Origin: an uncultured Campylobacter sp.
GTDB lineage: Bacteria; Campylobacterota; Campylobacteria; Campylobacterales; Campylobacteraceae
Direction: 5' to 3'
DNA: 58,994 nucleotides
Assembly (NCBI GenBank): GCA_937965895.1
Contig: CALCKS010000178.1
Coordinates: 1-58,994, forward strand
The notes beneath the pieces were generated by a model. That model had not been told where the DNA came from and made no database searches. It saw only the letters and a program-made list of their open reading frames with translations. This document shows positions 17,189 to 26,624 of the stretch, one piece after another. Position 1 is the first letter of the stretch, and every line of letters begins with the position of its first letter. A program made the translations under genes and the position numbers.

Positions 17189-18674
17189 ATTTTGCCACCT
17201 CACGCAGTTTTTCTAAAACCTTAACCATAGCTAGCGTATCGAGTTTGCAGTATTCCAAAAGCGCCTTTCTAATCATGTCTTGCTCGCCCCTGGTTTTGCC
17301 TTTTAGTTTTGCGTATTCACTCATGGCTTCACCGCCGTTATGGATTAAATTTAAATTTGTATACGCATCCTTAAAACCAGGTACTATGGCCGGTAGAACT
17401 TTCTTGATGGATGAGCTTCCGTACATTTTTGGGTGATAATAAAATTTCTTTGCAAACGGTATTTCAAGGTCTTTGATGTTGCTATGTATATTCATAAGAT
17501 GAGATGATAATTGCGGAAACAGTGTAGCTTAATTCTGTATCACCCCCTTTTCAAAACTAGCATGATAGGCTAGCACGCAGGCATCTTGTGGGATAAATTT
17601 GATCAAATTTAATGCCAGCTCGTATCTAGGATCGGCTCCGACCTCGGCTAAAAACTCAAAATACTCCAAATTTCCCTTGCCGTCATCTTTGTGGATAGAA
17701 AACTGAAAAGGTATCTGCTCATATGGCCTAAGACCTACAAACTCAGGCACGGCCTGCTGAAATGTCTCAAAGTCAAGATGATATAGCGGATAGCTAAGCG
17801 TGTCCAAAAACTCCTTAATTGCTACTTTATCAATAAATTCCTCCCCATTAATTTGAGCTTTTATTTGTATCTGCTGATTTGTGTTAAAGGCGTCTATGTC
17901 TTTGATGTCTGCAATATTTACTATCCCGTCTTGATAAAACTCGGTCGCTTTTTTCTTACTGATCTTTGTGATATTAAAAACAGAAGTCCCATCTGGTATA
18001 TTTCTTTGCTCGCGCCAGCAGTGATTCATCCCATCGTACTCATAGGGCTTAAAACAATGCGCCCCTATGTCTAAATTTGGCTCAACATCATCGCCTATAG
18101 TCCTTTTTAACTTTTTGATGTTTTCAGCCACTTTGCTTTGCATAGACACAATTCGATTCGTTACATCTTTTATAACAAATAGCTTATCAAGCTCTAGCTT
18201 CTCGCCGCGAATGTGTTGATTATTTAGATGTATCACATTAATGTACTCCACATCATATCCCAGTGAGCTAATGACATAGTACTGGATGCTCACGTCATCT
18301 ATATAGACATCGGACAAGCTCGTGCTACTTTTTCCCTCGTTTATGATGAGTTTCCCACCAACGACTTGCAAGATATCCACCATAACTAAAATTTCATCAA
18401 AACAAAATGTCGCTTCATATATTGCTTTTTCGCCTTTTTTTATAAAATTTTTAGTTTGAGCTATCTTTTCACTAAAGCTACTGCCATCAAATTCTATCCT
18501 TTGACTGCCGCCAAATAGCTCACAGGCGAGCTCTCCTATCATGTTTCCGGTCTCGAATATGGCAGGATCTGTATTTTATTCCAAAACATCAGGCTTATAC
18601 TTTTTAAGCCAAAGCGACTTTGAACACTGAAGGTCTCGTACGTAGAGGGATTTTGATAAAAATTTATTGCTCAT
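17187..18674 (-). pseudogene. DUF2779-type nuclease with two in-frame stops
   Basis: Reads in one frame over ~495 codons and aligns end to end with the intact 492-residue protein at 45720-47198. It is interrupted by a TAA at 18576-18578 (codon 33) and another at 17529-17531. No frameshift is present. The N-terminal half is Cas4-like PD-(D/E)XK sequence; the C-terminal half is an RNase H-fold exonuclease-like region (LDFETFQ, AYHASFEKG, YCKLDTLAM). The ATG at 18674 starts MSNKFLSKSLYVRDLQC. Probably recently inactivated; internal starts might still make fragments. Confidence 0.8.
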
Positions 18675-18763
18675 TTTTCTGCCTTTATCAAGGATTTATT
18701 ATACTTTTTTAAACTATATTTAAATAAAATAGTTTTCATTTTTTAGTTTTAACATAAAAAACT

Positions 18764-18778
18764 AGACATCAAAAGTCT
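18764..18778 (-). promoter_or_regulatory. Island operator of nuclease pseudogene
   Basis: On the minus strand AGACTTTTGATGTCT, then 11 bp, then TTAAAA as a weak -10 box, about 90 bp before the start at 18674. The flanks extend the palindrome to CTAGAC/GTCTAG. Confidence 0.6.
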
Positions 18779-18883
18779 AGAAAAATAGGTAATAATTGCA
18801 TTATGCATTTTTTTTTGCAACAACTTAATTTAAAAAAAGGGGGGGGCGTTTAAAGATCATAAAGAGACGTTTGAAAAAAATTA

Positions 18884-19202
18884 ATGAAATATTTTTCAGA
18901 GGTAGAAAATCTATTTGATAAAAAAATAAAAGAACAGCTAAAAGATGCTAGCGATGATGTGATAGGGTTTATGGCAAATATCATTTGGCCTTTGAGGCTA
19001 CCGCCTATAAAAAGCATATAGAAGGAGTTGTGTTGAGATTTTTTTAAAAAAAATCAATAAAGAAGTATTAATAAATAGTAGCTCTAATTCATTACTAGAA
19101 AATTTCGACGTATTTGCTAAAAGCAGGCAAAAATACTACGACCAACAAGCTAAACTCATCGCTTTTTACTCCACTAAACCTGTTGATTCTATCTCAAGTT
19201 AA
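18884..19202 (+). pseudogene. Remnant of an unknown gene
   Basis: The plus strand begins with MKYFSEVENLFDKKIKEQ (45 codons, stop at 19021) and continues in another frame as a protein-like stretch (SLLENFDVFAKSRQKYYDQQ) ending with a stop at 19202. The two parts look like one decayed gene. Family not recognised. Confidence 0.4.
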
Positions 19203-19415
19203 AAGTATAAAACCTTGATTGATCATAGCATCTAATTGTTTTGGGTTTTACTGGTGCAAAGAGAAGCAAAAATTCGTTAAATTAGCCACCAAGCAACCCA
19301 CGTAGGGATTTTTATCCCTGCTATATTAGTACGATAACAATTTTACCTATCTTGAAGACTCTTTATGTTGGACCAATGTGATCTGGCACCACATGTTTTA
19401 TCTTGCGATACAACG
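19203..19415. other. Gene-free stretch
   Basis: No gene seen. A short inverted repeat AGGGAT...ATCCCT near 19303-19318 may be a hairpin near the ends of the flanking genes. Confidence 0.3.
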
Positions 19416-19763
19416 TTATCTATTTAAGAACTTAACTAATTCATCTTTAAAATGGTCATCATCGTACTCTTCGCCCAGAGCATCATATGTTAGCTCGAAA
19501 GATACATTACCAACATACGCATTTACTCTTGATGTATAAGAAGTCGGTTTTTTGGTAGAAACTTCAATATTTAGATATGCCGGCAAAAAAGAGCCTTGCT
19601 GATCAAAACTATTTCTAGTAATAACGCATTTTTCGTTTAAATATGCATTGCAAAATTCTAAAAACTTAGACCCCAATGCGTCTGCTAGCTCCCTTTGTGT
19701 GTTAGCTAAATCTATAAACTGCTCAATTATTGGAGCTGATTTAACAACTTTTTTCTTTGCCAT
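19416..19763 (-). CDS. Hypothetical protein, 115 aa
   Basis: A small soluble protein, helical at the start (APIIEQFIDLANTQRELADA) and beta-rich from ~45 to 95, with an acidic end. A good GGAG site precedes the ATG. A half-matching island site (GGACA...ATCT) lies near 19858-19871. No family recognised. It stands alone between remnants on both sides. Confidence 0.6.
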   Translation of the reverse strand: MAKKKVVKSAPIIEQFIDLANTQRELADALGSKFLEFCNAYLNEKCVITRNSFDQQGSFLPAYLNIEVSTKKPTSYTSRVNAYVGNVSFELTYDALGEEYDDDHFKDELVKFLNR

Positions 19764-19889
19764 TTTTTCTCCTTTGTTTTAAAATGTTTAAACTTTTTTA
19801 TTTCTTTGTCTAAATAACTTTTTGTAAAAATATACGTGTTTTTTGGCTAGATAAAAATGTCCATTTTTTAGATTTTTAAATTTAAGCCA

Positions 19890-20125
19890 CAAAGCAACTC
19901 TGCTTTGTTTTTAATTCGGTTATGCTCCTCTGAAGCCTTGCCCATTCTGCTTTTAGCTGCCACTCTTTTGCTATCACGCTCTAAAAATAAGCCCCCCTGC
20001 TCCTTTGTAATAAACTCGTCTAGGCTATTCCAAATTTGCAAGTGCTCTTGTTAAACATGGCCAAGTGCCTTTTTATAGCTGTTTTGTGTTAATTTTTGAG
20101 CTGCTTGCAAAATCACTAATTATCC
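19890..20125 (-). pseudogene. Decayed copy of the 12222-12809 gene start
   Basis: On the minus strand the remnant (KLTQNSYKKALGH, then NSLDEFITKEQGG after a stop) matches KELTLNSDKRALSKALGY and NSLDEFMSKGH of the 195-residue protein. The non-coding DNA just upstream is also shared (GCCGATACATTTTTTGCA in both). A second copy of the AAA+ operon may once have lain here. Confidence 0.5.
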
Positions 20126-20185
20126 TTTTTTTATTTTTATCGCCGATACATTTTTTGCAATATGTGAAATTATAATGAATAAATC

Positions 20186-20201
20186 GGACAAAAAATAGTC
20201 C
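20186..20201 (+). promoter_or_regulatory. Island operator of the deiminase-like gene
   Basis: GGACAAAAAATAGTCC, then 11 bp, then TAGAAT, about 40 bp before the GTG start at 20260. Confidence 0.7.
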
Positions 20202-20259
20202 TTATGTGCTAGTAGAATTTGTCAAAATCACAATAAATTCTTAAAATTTAGGAAAAACA

Positions 20260-21057
20260 GTGAAGCCAGCTATTCTTATTTCCAATCTTTTAATCAAAAA
20301 CTACGTCAAAATCACCGATGCTTTGCGCTCTATCCTTGATAAATACGATATAAAATGCGAAATTTTAGAAACTAAAGACATTTGGATGAGGGACTTTATG
20401 CCGTTTTTGCTTGATGATGGGCGCATTGCATCTTACGTTTACGATCCGGACTATCTAAAAAGCGATAAGTATAACCACCTAAGAACCAAAATCCGATATA
20501 CAAGCAACCATATAGACTTAGTTATAGACGGCGGAAATTTCATAAGGCATAAAAATAAAGCCATAATGACCGATAAAATTTTCAAGGAAAATCCACTGAA
20601 AACAAAAGCCGAGATCGTGGAGACCATAAAGCAAAAATGCGCGCTAAACGAGCTTATAATCATACCAAGACAGCCATACGATATGCTAGGGCACAGCGAT
20701 GGCATGGTAAGGTGGATAGATGAAAATAGCGTGCTGGTAAATGACTTTTCAAATGAGAGCAAAAGCTTTAATGATAGGCTCACAAAAGCGCTTAAAAAGA
20801 GTGGCTTGGATGTGAAATTTATGAAGTATAAAGAGGGATTTTTCACTAAAAAGAGAGACTGGGGCGCTTACTTAAATTTTATTAAAATTAAGGATATTTT
20901 AATAGTTCCGATATACGGCATAGATGAGGATGATGCGGCGGTGGAGCAAATCAGGAAATTTTATAGCGGCTGCGCGGTGGAAACGATAAATTTGAGCGAG
21001 ATCATAGAGTATGGCGGGGCGCTACACTGCATAACGGCAGAGAAATTTGGGCGGTAG
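20260..21057 (+). CDS. Agmatine deiminase-family protein
   Basis: A 265-residue guanidino-group-modifying enzyme. Family signatures are IWMRDFMPF (~45), DGGNF (~91), GHSDGMVRW with the catalytic His and Asp (~148), and GGALHCIT near the end with the nucleophilic Cys. All catalytic residues expected for agmatine or peptidylarginine deiminase-like enzymes are present, but it is shorter than typical agmatine deiminases (~330-370 aa), so the substrate may differ. Start is GTG. It carries the island operator, which places a metabolic-looking enzyme under defence-type control. Substrate unproven. Confidence 0.75.
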   Translation: MKPAILISNLLIKNYVKITDALRSILDKYDIKCEILETKDIWMRDFMPFLLDDGRIASYVYDPDYLKSDKYNHLRTKIRYTSNHIDLVIDGGNFIRHKNKAIMTDKIFKENPLKTKAEIVETIKQKCALNELIIIPRQPYDMLGHSDGMVRWIDENSVLVNDFSNESKSFNDRLTKALKKSGLDVKFMKYKEGFFTKKRDWGAYLNFIKIKDILIVPIYGIDEDDAAVEQIRKFYSGCAVETINLSEIIEYGGALHCITAEKFGR

Positions 21058-21077
21058 AGTTACCGCCATTTTTAAAA

Positions 21078-21881
21078 CTATTTTTTGTTTTTACTCCAAT
21101 ATTCAAAGTTTTCTGGAAATTCCACATTTTTGTTTAGATAGTTATTCCAAAATTTGTTTATACCTCTGGCAATAGGTTCAAAACTCTCAGCCGACAAAAA
21201 ATCACTTTTTGCATTATTACAAATGTAACAAGCCAAACGACAATTATCTTTTGAATATTTATTTTCTGGCGCTGTTATCACTCGCTCAACTTCTAAAAAT
21301 TTTCCTCTTTGTCTAGCATCTTCATATTGTGTGTTTTTGCTATGAAAATATTTTTTTAGGTCTGCTTCTTCAACGCCGCAATAGCAGCATTTTTTCTCTT
21401 GATTGTTATACCAATTTAAAAATTCATCTCTTCCGCCAAAACCTTCTATTCTATCCGCAGTAGCTAGGCTATTTATTCTTCTATCGTTATCGGCATAATC
21501 AGTAAATGATTCGATATTTAAGTCAATCATATCTTTTTGTGCTACTGTTACACTATCTTTATTTTTACAAATTTCAAATTTATCATTAAAAAGCACCTCC
21601 ATATCAGCATCAAATTTTTTTATCTCAAGCTCAAGCCTATAAAATTTATCATCATCAATGCAACCAATAATTACATTGACATTATTTTTAACTTTTTCCA
21701 ATATTTCTTTTTTTAATAAAAGCCTATATTTCTTATCGGCTCTTTTTGAAATACTTTTTACAATCACCTTCTCGTCGTCTTTTTCAGTATAAAACCAGTC
21801 ACTGGGATTAGATATAAAATTCTCAAATCTTTTGTCTGTTAAAATATATGCTCTTGTTCTAAGCGTTAATTTCTCTATCAT
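21078..21881 (-). CDS. HNH-type nuclease
   Basis: A 267-residue protein with start at 21881 (GGAGGAGAGG upstream). Residues ~175-235 form a zinc-stabilised HNH module: CCYCG, then LEVERV, then NKYSKDNCRLACYICNNAKS. The first His position of a classic HNH is replaced by Glu-Arg-Val context, as in several defence HNH proteins. The N-terminal ~165 residues are a separate unrecognised domain, perhaps for target binding. It diverges from the 21990 gene with an operator between them. Confidence 0.7.
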   Translation of the reverse strand: MIEKLTLRTRAYILTDKRFENFISNPSDWFYTEKDDEKVIVKSISKRADKKYRLLLKKEILEKVKNNVNVIIGCIDDDKFYRLELEIKKFDADMEVLFNDKFEICKNKDSVTVAQKDMIDLNIESFTDYADNDRRINSLATADRIEGFGGRDEFLNWYNNQEKKCCYCGVEEADLKKYFHSKNTQYEDARQRGKFLEVERVITAPENKYSKDNCRLACYICNNAKSDFLSAESFEPIARGINKFWNNYLNKNVEFPENFEYWSKNKK

Positions 21882-21928
21882 ATTTTTCCTCTCCTCCATA
21901 AATTTTTGCCATTATACCAAAAAAACGC

Positions 21929-21943
21929 AGACACAGAATGTCC
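21929..21943 (+). promoter_or_regulatory. Island operator before the 21990 gene
   Basis: AGACACAGAATGTCC followed 12 bp later by TACAAT, 46 bp before the ATG at 21990. Spacing is one base longer than in the other sites. Confidence 0.55.
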
Positions 21944-21989
21944 AATCCAATCGGCTACAATATACCATAAATTCATACAAGGATACGAC

Positions 21990-23492
21990 ATGAAAAAATA
22001 CGCGAAAATACGCATAAAGACCGCAAAAACATATGCGATAGCGATCAAGGAAGCTGGACCGCAAGAGATAGATTATAAAGCGTTGGAATCAAGTAGCGAT
22101 CCGCTAGAAAAGTTAAATTTTACTCAGGAAAATACACTACTATTACCAATCCTAGATAACATCTATATCGGCAAAACTCAGCATTCAAATACAAGAGGCT
22201 TATATACTTATGATATTTTTGTGGAGATTTACGAAAATGGCATACAAAAAGACGCTAAGCATTTTTACGGTCACGAGGCAAATAATTTTTGTTATGATAC
22301 GTTTTTTCCAAATAATTTTTTAAAATCTAAAAACAACGATAAAGCTTCCATAGTCAAACTCGATGAGATAGGCGCTAGCGAAACATTTTATGAATTTGAA
22401 CTTGAGCCAAAAGAAAAATTTGATATAAAAAATTTGTTTATTTCAAACATGCCTTTGAGCGTTTTAGAGCTTGATGGCGAATGCGCTTTAAAAGGAGTGT
22501 ACTACGTAAAAAACCTAGCCGACTACATACAAAAGCTACATTTAAACGAAATACTCGTAGATACCGTAAATTTTGAGGATAGATTATTTTGCAAAATTAG
22601 TGAACATGATTTATTTCAAAGAGCCGCCAAAAGAAATAATTTCATAAAAGAGCTAGAAAAAATCGAACTAAAGCAGATAAATATAAAAACAAAAACGAGC
22701 ATTAACCAAAGGTATATTATTTTTATGACTAACGGCTTTTTAGTGGAAAAATACATCAAAAAGGACTATAACAATGGCGTAGATATCTGTATAGAAGGCT
22801 TTGGAGCGCGGTATTTTGAGTTTGGAAGTATCAAAAAAGACAATATCGATATGATAGGCAATATATCTAAAGGCAAGTATTATAATATTTTTGGGTGTTA
22901 CGAAGACAAGATGTTGTGCGTTTATCCGAGTAATGCAAAATTTTTAATAGAAGATAAGCAGATAAAAGATTGGGAGAGGCTGATTTTTAGGATCCCGATT
23001 AATGACTTACCAGATAACGATCACATGCTATACACAAGGAGATCGAAAGAAGAAATAGTAAAGATAGCCTTTAATATCCCACTAGACCGAGATAATTTTG
23101 CATTAGATGATTTATATATAATTGTTTATAGTTTGCCCATAAAAGATGACTTTAATATAATCGGAGGTTTTTACCATATACCTAAAGCCATAGCAAAACA
23201 CATAATGGACGTATGTGGTAAGCAAGGAGAGCCAAGGGATCATATAGAGGAAATTTTTAAAGAGATTGAGAAAAATTGGAGCAAGAAGCATTACTTTGGG
23301 GTTGGTCAACATACCACTATTGAATATTTAGACAATCTTTTTAATGCCTTAAGAATAAATGCTATCTGCGACAAAATAGAGTCAAATGAATATGATGTAA
23401 AAATATATGACAGCGATATGAACGTCGTAAAAAATAAGACTTTAGTTTTTGTTAAAAACTCACAAAGTGACCCCATATACCTAATTGTATAA
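21990..23492 (+). CDS. Unrecognised 500-residue protein
   Basis: I prefer the ATG at 21990 (AAGGAT upstream), which places the operator in the promoter; the longer frame from 21906 would run through it. The protein is soluble and mixed alpha/beta with no motif I recognise. The N-terminal half is beta-rich (SKIRIKTAKTYAIA-like strands, IYIGKTQHSNTRG) and the C-terminal third is helical. It diverges from the HNH nuclease and shares its intergenic region, so the two may form one two-gene system. It is convergent with csm5. Confidence 0.6.
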   Translation: MKKYAKIRIKTAKTYAIAIKEAGPQEIDYKALESSSDPLEKLNFTQENTLLLPILDNIYIGKTQHSNTRGLYTYDIFVEIYENGIQKDAKHFYGHEANNFCYDTFFPNNFLKSKNNDKASIVKLDEIGASETFYEFELEPKEKFDIKNLFISNMPLSVLELDGECALKGVYYVKNLADYIQKLHLNEILVDTVNFEDRLFCKISEHDLFQRAAKRNNFIKELEKIELKQINIKTKTSINQRYIIFMTNGFLVEKYIKKDYNNGVDICIEGFGARYFEFGSIKKDNIDMIGNISKGKYYNIFGCYEDKMLCVYPSNAKFLIEDKQIKDWERLIFRIPINDLPDNDHMLYTRRSKEEIVKIAFNIPLDRDNFALDDLYIIVYSLPIKDDFNIIGGFYHIPKAIAKHIMDVCGKQGEPRDHIEEIFKEIEKNWSKKHYFGVGQHTTIEYLDNLFNALRINAICDKIESNEYDVKIYDSDMNVVKNKTLVFVKNSQSDPIYLIV

Positions 23493-23657
23493 ATTTTCTT
23501 GTCACTTTAATCAAATCACCATTTCTGCTCTTAGAGTTTTAAATATACGGTAAGCTTGTTGGTACGTTGATTTGTTTGCTTATATGATTTACGGTTTTAT
23601 ATATTTTGTACACAAATAAATATACCAAAATATGCTCACCTCCCCTACATTAACTAT

Positions 23658-24698
23658 TTAATTATCTTCTAAAATTTCGCAAAGTAGCCATCCAAACGGC
23701 TGTTTATTTATAAGCCATATAGTAGTTTCCTCATCTCCAAAAGATGGTTTTTGCCCTTTGCCCTTCATTATTTTTATCTTTCTCACGCCATCTACCGTAA
23801 CAGCCCTTGCGCCGCTATGTTTACCGACTCTCAATAAAAATTGATTGTCTGCTAGTTTTAAATTTTCATATTTTTCAATAAACTTGTCAGATAGTGCTTC
23901 GCGCGTAAATTCATCTGTTTTATAGCTAAATTGAGAGGCAAATATCGGCATATAGTGAGAGTTACAAGCTGTTATCAGCTCTTTTATATTAAATTTACCA
24001 TTTTCTATCGTAAATACCGTCTCAAATTCACTTTTTGAATTTATAGCCTCATATCGCACTTTCACGCCTTTACCGCCATCATCCTTAGAGGCCCTATTTC
24101 TCCTTATATTTACCGCATCGGCGACAAATGTGTGCGACTGTATAACATTACTATCAGCAACCGAGAAATTACTAAAATATTCTTTTGTGTCATAATTTCT
24201 TGCTTTTTTATAAAGCATTTCGCCAAAGGCTGTCGCTATTGCCCCTTTTAAAGAGCTACCAGGGATTATGGCCTTTTTAAGATTTGGAGATATGAATGTT
24301 TTTTCGATGATCAGATGATTTATGACTTTTTTACCACCACCTTCTTTTTGTACTGCCCTACCTATTTTTTCCCTATATTCCTTTGCTACTTTTGGGGATA
24401 CTAAAATCTTTTGAAAAGATTTTTTCTTAGCTAAGGCACTTTTGTCTTTTATAAATTTCTGCAATGCAAACAATGTATCTCCAGATAAATTTGAAACTAT
24501 TTTTCCGAATTCCTCTTTAGACTTATCATCAAGTCCTTTAACAAATTCAAATTCATCAAAAACATACATATAGTCCTTGCCGTCTTTTAAATCCACATCT
24601 ATGACATAATTCATGGGCTCATAGGCCTCGCCGGTGCCTATATGTATCGGGCTTATAGGTTTTAGTTTTATCTTATAGTTTTTAGTTTCATTGCGCAT
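23658..24698 (-). CDS. csm5: Type III-A effector subunit Csm5
   Basis: A 346-residue RAMP protein. The start region SPIHIGTGEAYEPMNYVID and IIPGSSLKGAIATAF (~140) are typical of Csm5, which caps the crRNA 3' end side of the Csm complex. Glycine-rich loop near ~295 (FLLRVGKHSGARAV). Last gene of the cas6-cas10-csm2-3-4-5 operon; its ATG lies inside the end of csm4. Confidence 0.88.
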   Translation of the reverse strand: MRNETKNYKIKLKPISPIHIGTGEAYEPMNYVIDVDLKDGKDYMYVFDEFEFVKGLDDKSKEEFGKIVSNLSGDTLFALQKFIKDKSALAKKKSFQKILVSPKVAKEYREKIGRAVQKEGGGKKVINHLIIEKTFISPNLKKAIIPGSSLKGAIATAFGEMLYKKARNYDTKEYFSNFSVADSNVIQSHTFVADAVNIRRNRASKDDGGKGVKVRYEAINSKSEFETVFTIENGKFNIKELITACNSHYMPIFASQFSYKTDEFTREALSDKFIEKYENLKLADNQFLLRVGKHSGARAVTVDGVRKIKIMKGKGQKPSFGDEETTIWLINKQPFGWLLCEILEDN

Positions 24699-25575
24699 TT
24701 TTTATCTCCGTAGCTATTAGTATGCTATATCCTTGGTGTACCGTGTTCGCATTTGCGGAGTGTCCGCTTATAGCCTTTCCTATATACTCTTTTTCGCAAA
24801 TTTCTTCATATACCGCCACGCTACCGCTATCGGCCATTAGAATAGGGCTTTTAAAAGGATTCGTGTTTGCAAGCCCTCCGCCATGTTTGCCAAATCTCGT
24901 AAACGGCTCATAGTAAAATTCTTTTAAATTTTCATCATCTATCACGACTAGACTAAGCGTCATAAAGGCATTTGAACTATTTTTAACAGATACCTTTTCA
25001 AACGCGCTATACTCAAACGTCCCTTTGCCTATGCTAGCTCTCTTGCCGTAGCCGCTCTTAGATACAACATCAAGCGCTTTTTCTAGCTCATCAAGCTTAA
25101 ATCTATCATCTAGCAAAAAGTAGATATCTTGCTTACTAAATTTCATCTCCACCAAAGCATATGGCGCAAATTTACCGCTGTCATCGGTTGTAAACGTGAG
25201 ATAGTTTATGGAGTTTTTGATCGTTGCATTCTTTGTTAGCTCATAGTCGATCTCTTTGCTTGTTTTAGCATTTTTGAAATTTCCACCTTGCAAATCCTCC
25301 ATGCTAAGCCAAATTTTCTTTCTATTTTCTTTTTTTAGATCCAAATTTTCGCCCAAAAGATGACTTGGCATACTAGGCTTTGGCAAATATCCGCTAGCAA
25401 AACCATCAGATACTATCAAAAACGGCTTTTTATCGTAGTCACTTAATAGCTCATTTAGCCTATCTTCCCCGAGTGCGTATCTGATCGCCCAGCAAATTTG
25501 CCCAAACAAGGTATCGCCTTTTAACGGCGTAGTAAAATTTGACTTAGGCGTTATGGTAGTTTTATAAAGCGTCAT
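24688..25575 (-). CDS. csm4: Type III-A effector subunit Csm4
   Basis: A 295-residue RAMP protein that holds the 5' handle of the crRNA and contacts Cas10. Signatures: TPLKGDTLFGQICWAI (~15-30), PFLIVSDGFASGYLPKPS (~50), and a glycine-rich SGYGKRASIGKGTF (~185). The ATG at 25575 overlaps the csm3 stop (TAATG). A decayed second copy of this gene lies beyond the CRISPR array at 35770-36050. Confidence 0.9.
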   Translation of the reverse strand: MTLYKTTITPKSNFTTPLKGDTLFGQICWAIRYALGEDRLNELLSDYDKKPFLIVSDGFASGYLPKPSMPSHLLGENLDLKKENRKKIWLSMEDLQGGNFKNAKTSKEIDYELTKNATIKNSINYLTFTTDDSGKFAPYALVEMKFSKQDIYFLLDDRFKLDELEKALDVVSKSGYGKRASIGKGTFEYSAFEKVSVKNSSNAFMTLSLVVIDDENLKEFYYEPFTRFGKHGGGLANTNPFKSPILMADSGSVAVYEEICEKEYIGKAISGHSANANTVHQGYSILIATEIKNAQ

Positions 25576-26210
25576 TATTCCCACTCCCACTCGAATTTAA
25601 CCCTTCCGTAACCTCTTGAGCCGCTACCGCCTAGATAATCGTTTTCTATTAGCTTAAGTCCGCTCTCAACCATCTGTTTTAGCTCGTTTTCGTTGTCGTT
25701 ATAAGGCTCTTTTTCATCAAAAACTTTTAGTCTGATAACTAGATCAAATTTTACTCCAGCCGGCACGCGCTCGATCTGGCGCGGGTGCTCAGCAGTTCCG
25801 CTTTCTCTGTTGATCACGTTTTCATATTTTGCTTCGCTTAGTTTTAGACCTTCGCTCTCTTTAGATAACACGCAATCACCTACGCTTATTCTAGTAATGC
25901 CAAATTTATTCTCTTTATCGCCAAAAATTTTTAGTAAATTTTGAGCTGATTTTTTATCTGGATCTGGGACTTTTTCTAAAATTTTAGAGTTAAAAACCTC
26001 GCCTTCGCCATAACTAACTAGCCTATTATTCCACTCTAGCAGGCTTCTCATTTTGCCCTTTAGTGAGCTTCCAGGGATATAAGGCTTATTTGTGTTTATA
26101 TCTTTTATCACCTGCGAGTCTATACCGCCTATCTTCATAGTATCATCGCCGCCACCTATATGAAGTCCGCTTAAAAGCTCTATTTGTCCCTTTAAAGTTA
26201 AAATTTTCAT
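25575..26210 (-). CDS. csm3: Type III-A backbone nuclease Csm3
   Basis: A 211-residue RAMP backbone subunit. LHIGGGDDTMKIGGIDS (~16-33) includes the Asp that cuts target RNA in Csm3 proteins, YIPGSSLKGKMRSLLEW (~45) follows, and YLGGSGSRGYGRVKF closes it. Several copies line the crRNA and cut bound RNA at 6-nt steps. The catalytic Asp appears to be kept. Confidence 0.92.
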   Translation of the reverse strand: MKILTLKGQIELLSGLHIGGGDDTMKIGGIDSQVIKDINTNKPYIPGSSLKGKMRSLLEWNNRLVSYGEGEVFNSKILEKVPDPDKKSAQNLLKIFGDKENKFGITRISVGDCVLSKESEGLKLSEAKYENVINRESGTAEHPRQIERVPAGVKFDLVIRLKVFDEKEPYNDNENELKQMVESGLKLIENDYLGGSGSRGYGRVKFEWEWE

Positions 26211-26219
26211 ATTCTCTCC

Positions 26220-26624
26220 TTATTTTTTAGAAAAGCCGATAACGGCCTCAAAAAAGAGTTTAAATACCCTTAGATCATCTTTTGTTGCCACCTGAGCCAC
26301 ACATTTGTTTATCATCTCAACGAATTCATTACTAGAATGTTTTCTGGCGTTTGAATAAGCCGCTTTTGAATTTAGCATCTTTACAAATGGCAAAATTTCG
26401 CTAAAGTCTTCGGTGTTTGATTTTTGCTCTAACTCTATGACATAGTCATAAAATGCTCTCATTTGCGTAGCCTTTGTTCCTGATATTTTCTCAGCAACCG
26501 TTTTTGCCGTTGTATCAAACAAATTTGGATCTTTTTTGTAGTCTAAAACGATTGGCGGCAAAGAGTTTGCTTGCGGTTTATTGCCGGCATTATAATTGCC
26601 ACCGCCATTTCTATATCCATTCAT
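26220..26624 (-). CDS. csm2: Type III-A small subunit Csm2
   Basis: A 134-residue helical protein with a glycine/asparagine-rich start. TQMRAFYDYVIELEQK and LPFVKMLNSKAAYS match the Csm2 helices. ATG overlaps the cas10 stop by 4 bp. In the complex it forms the inner filament along the target. Confidence 0.88.
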   Translation of the reverse strand: MNGYRNGGGNYNAGNKPQANSLPPIVLDYKKDPNLFDTTAKTVAEKISGTKATQMRAFYDYVIELEQKSNTEDFSEILPFVKMLNSKAAYSNARKHSSNEFVEMINKCVAQVATKDDLRVFKLFFEAVIGFSKK

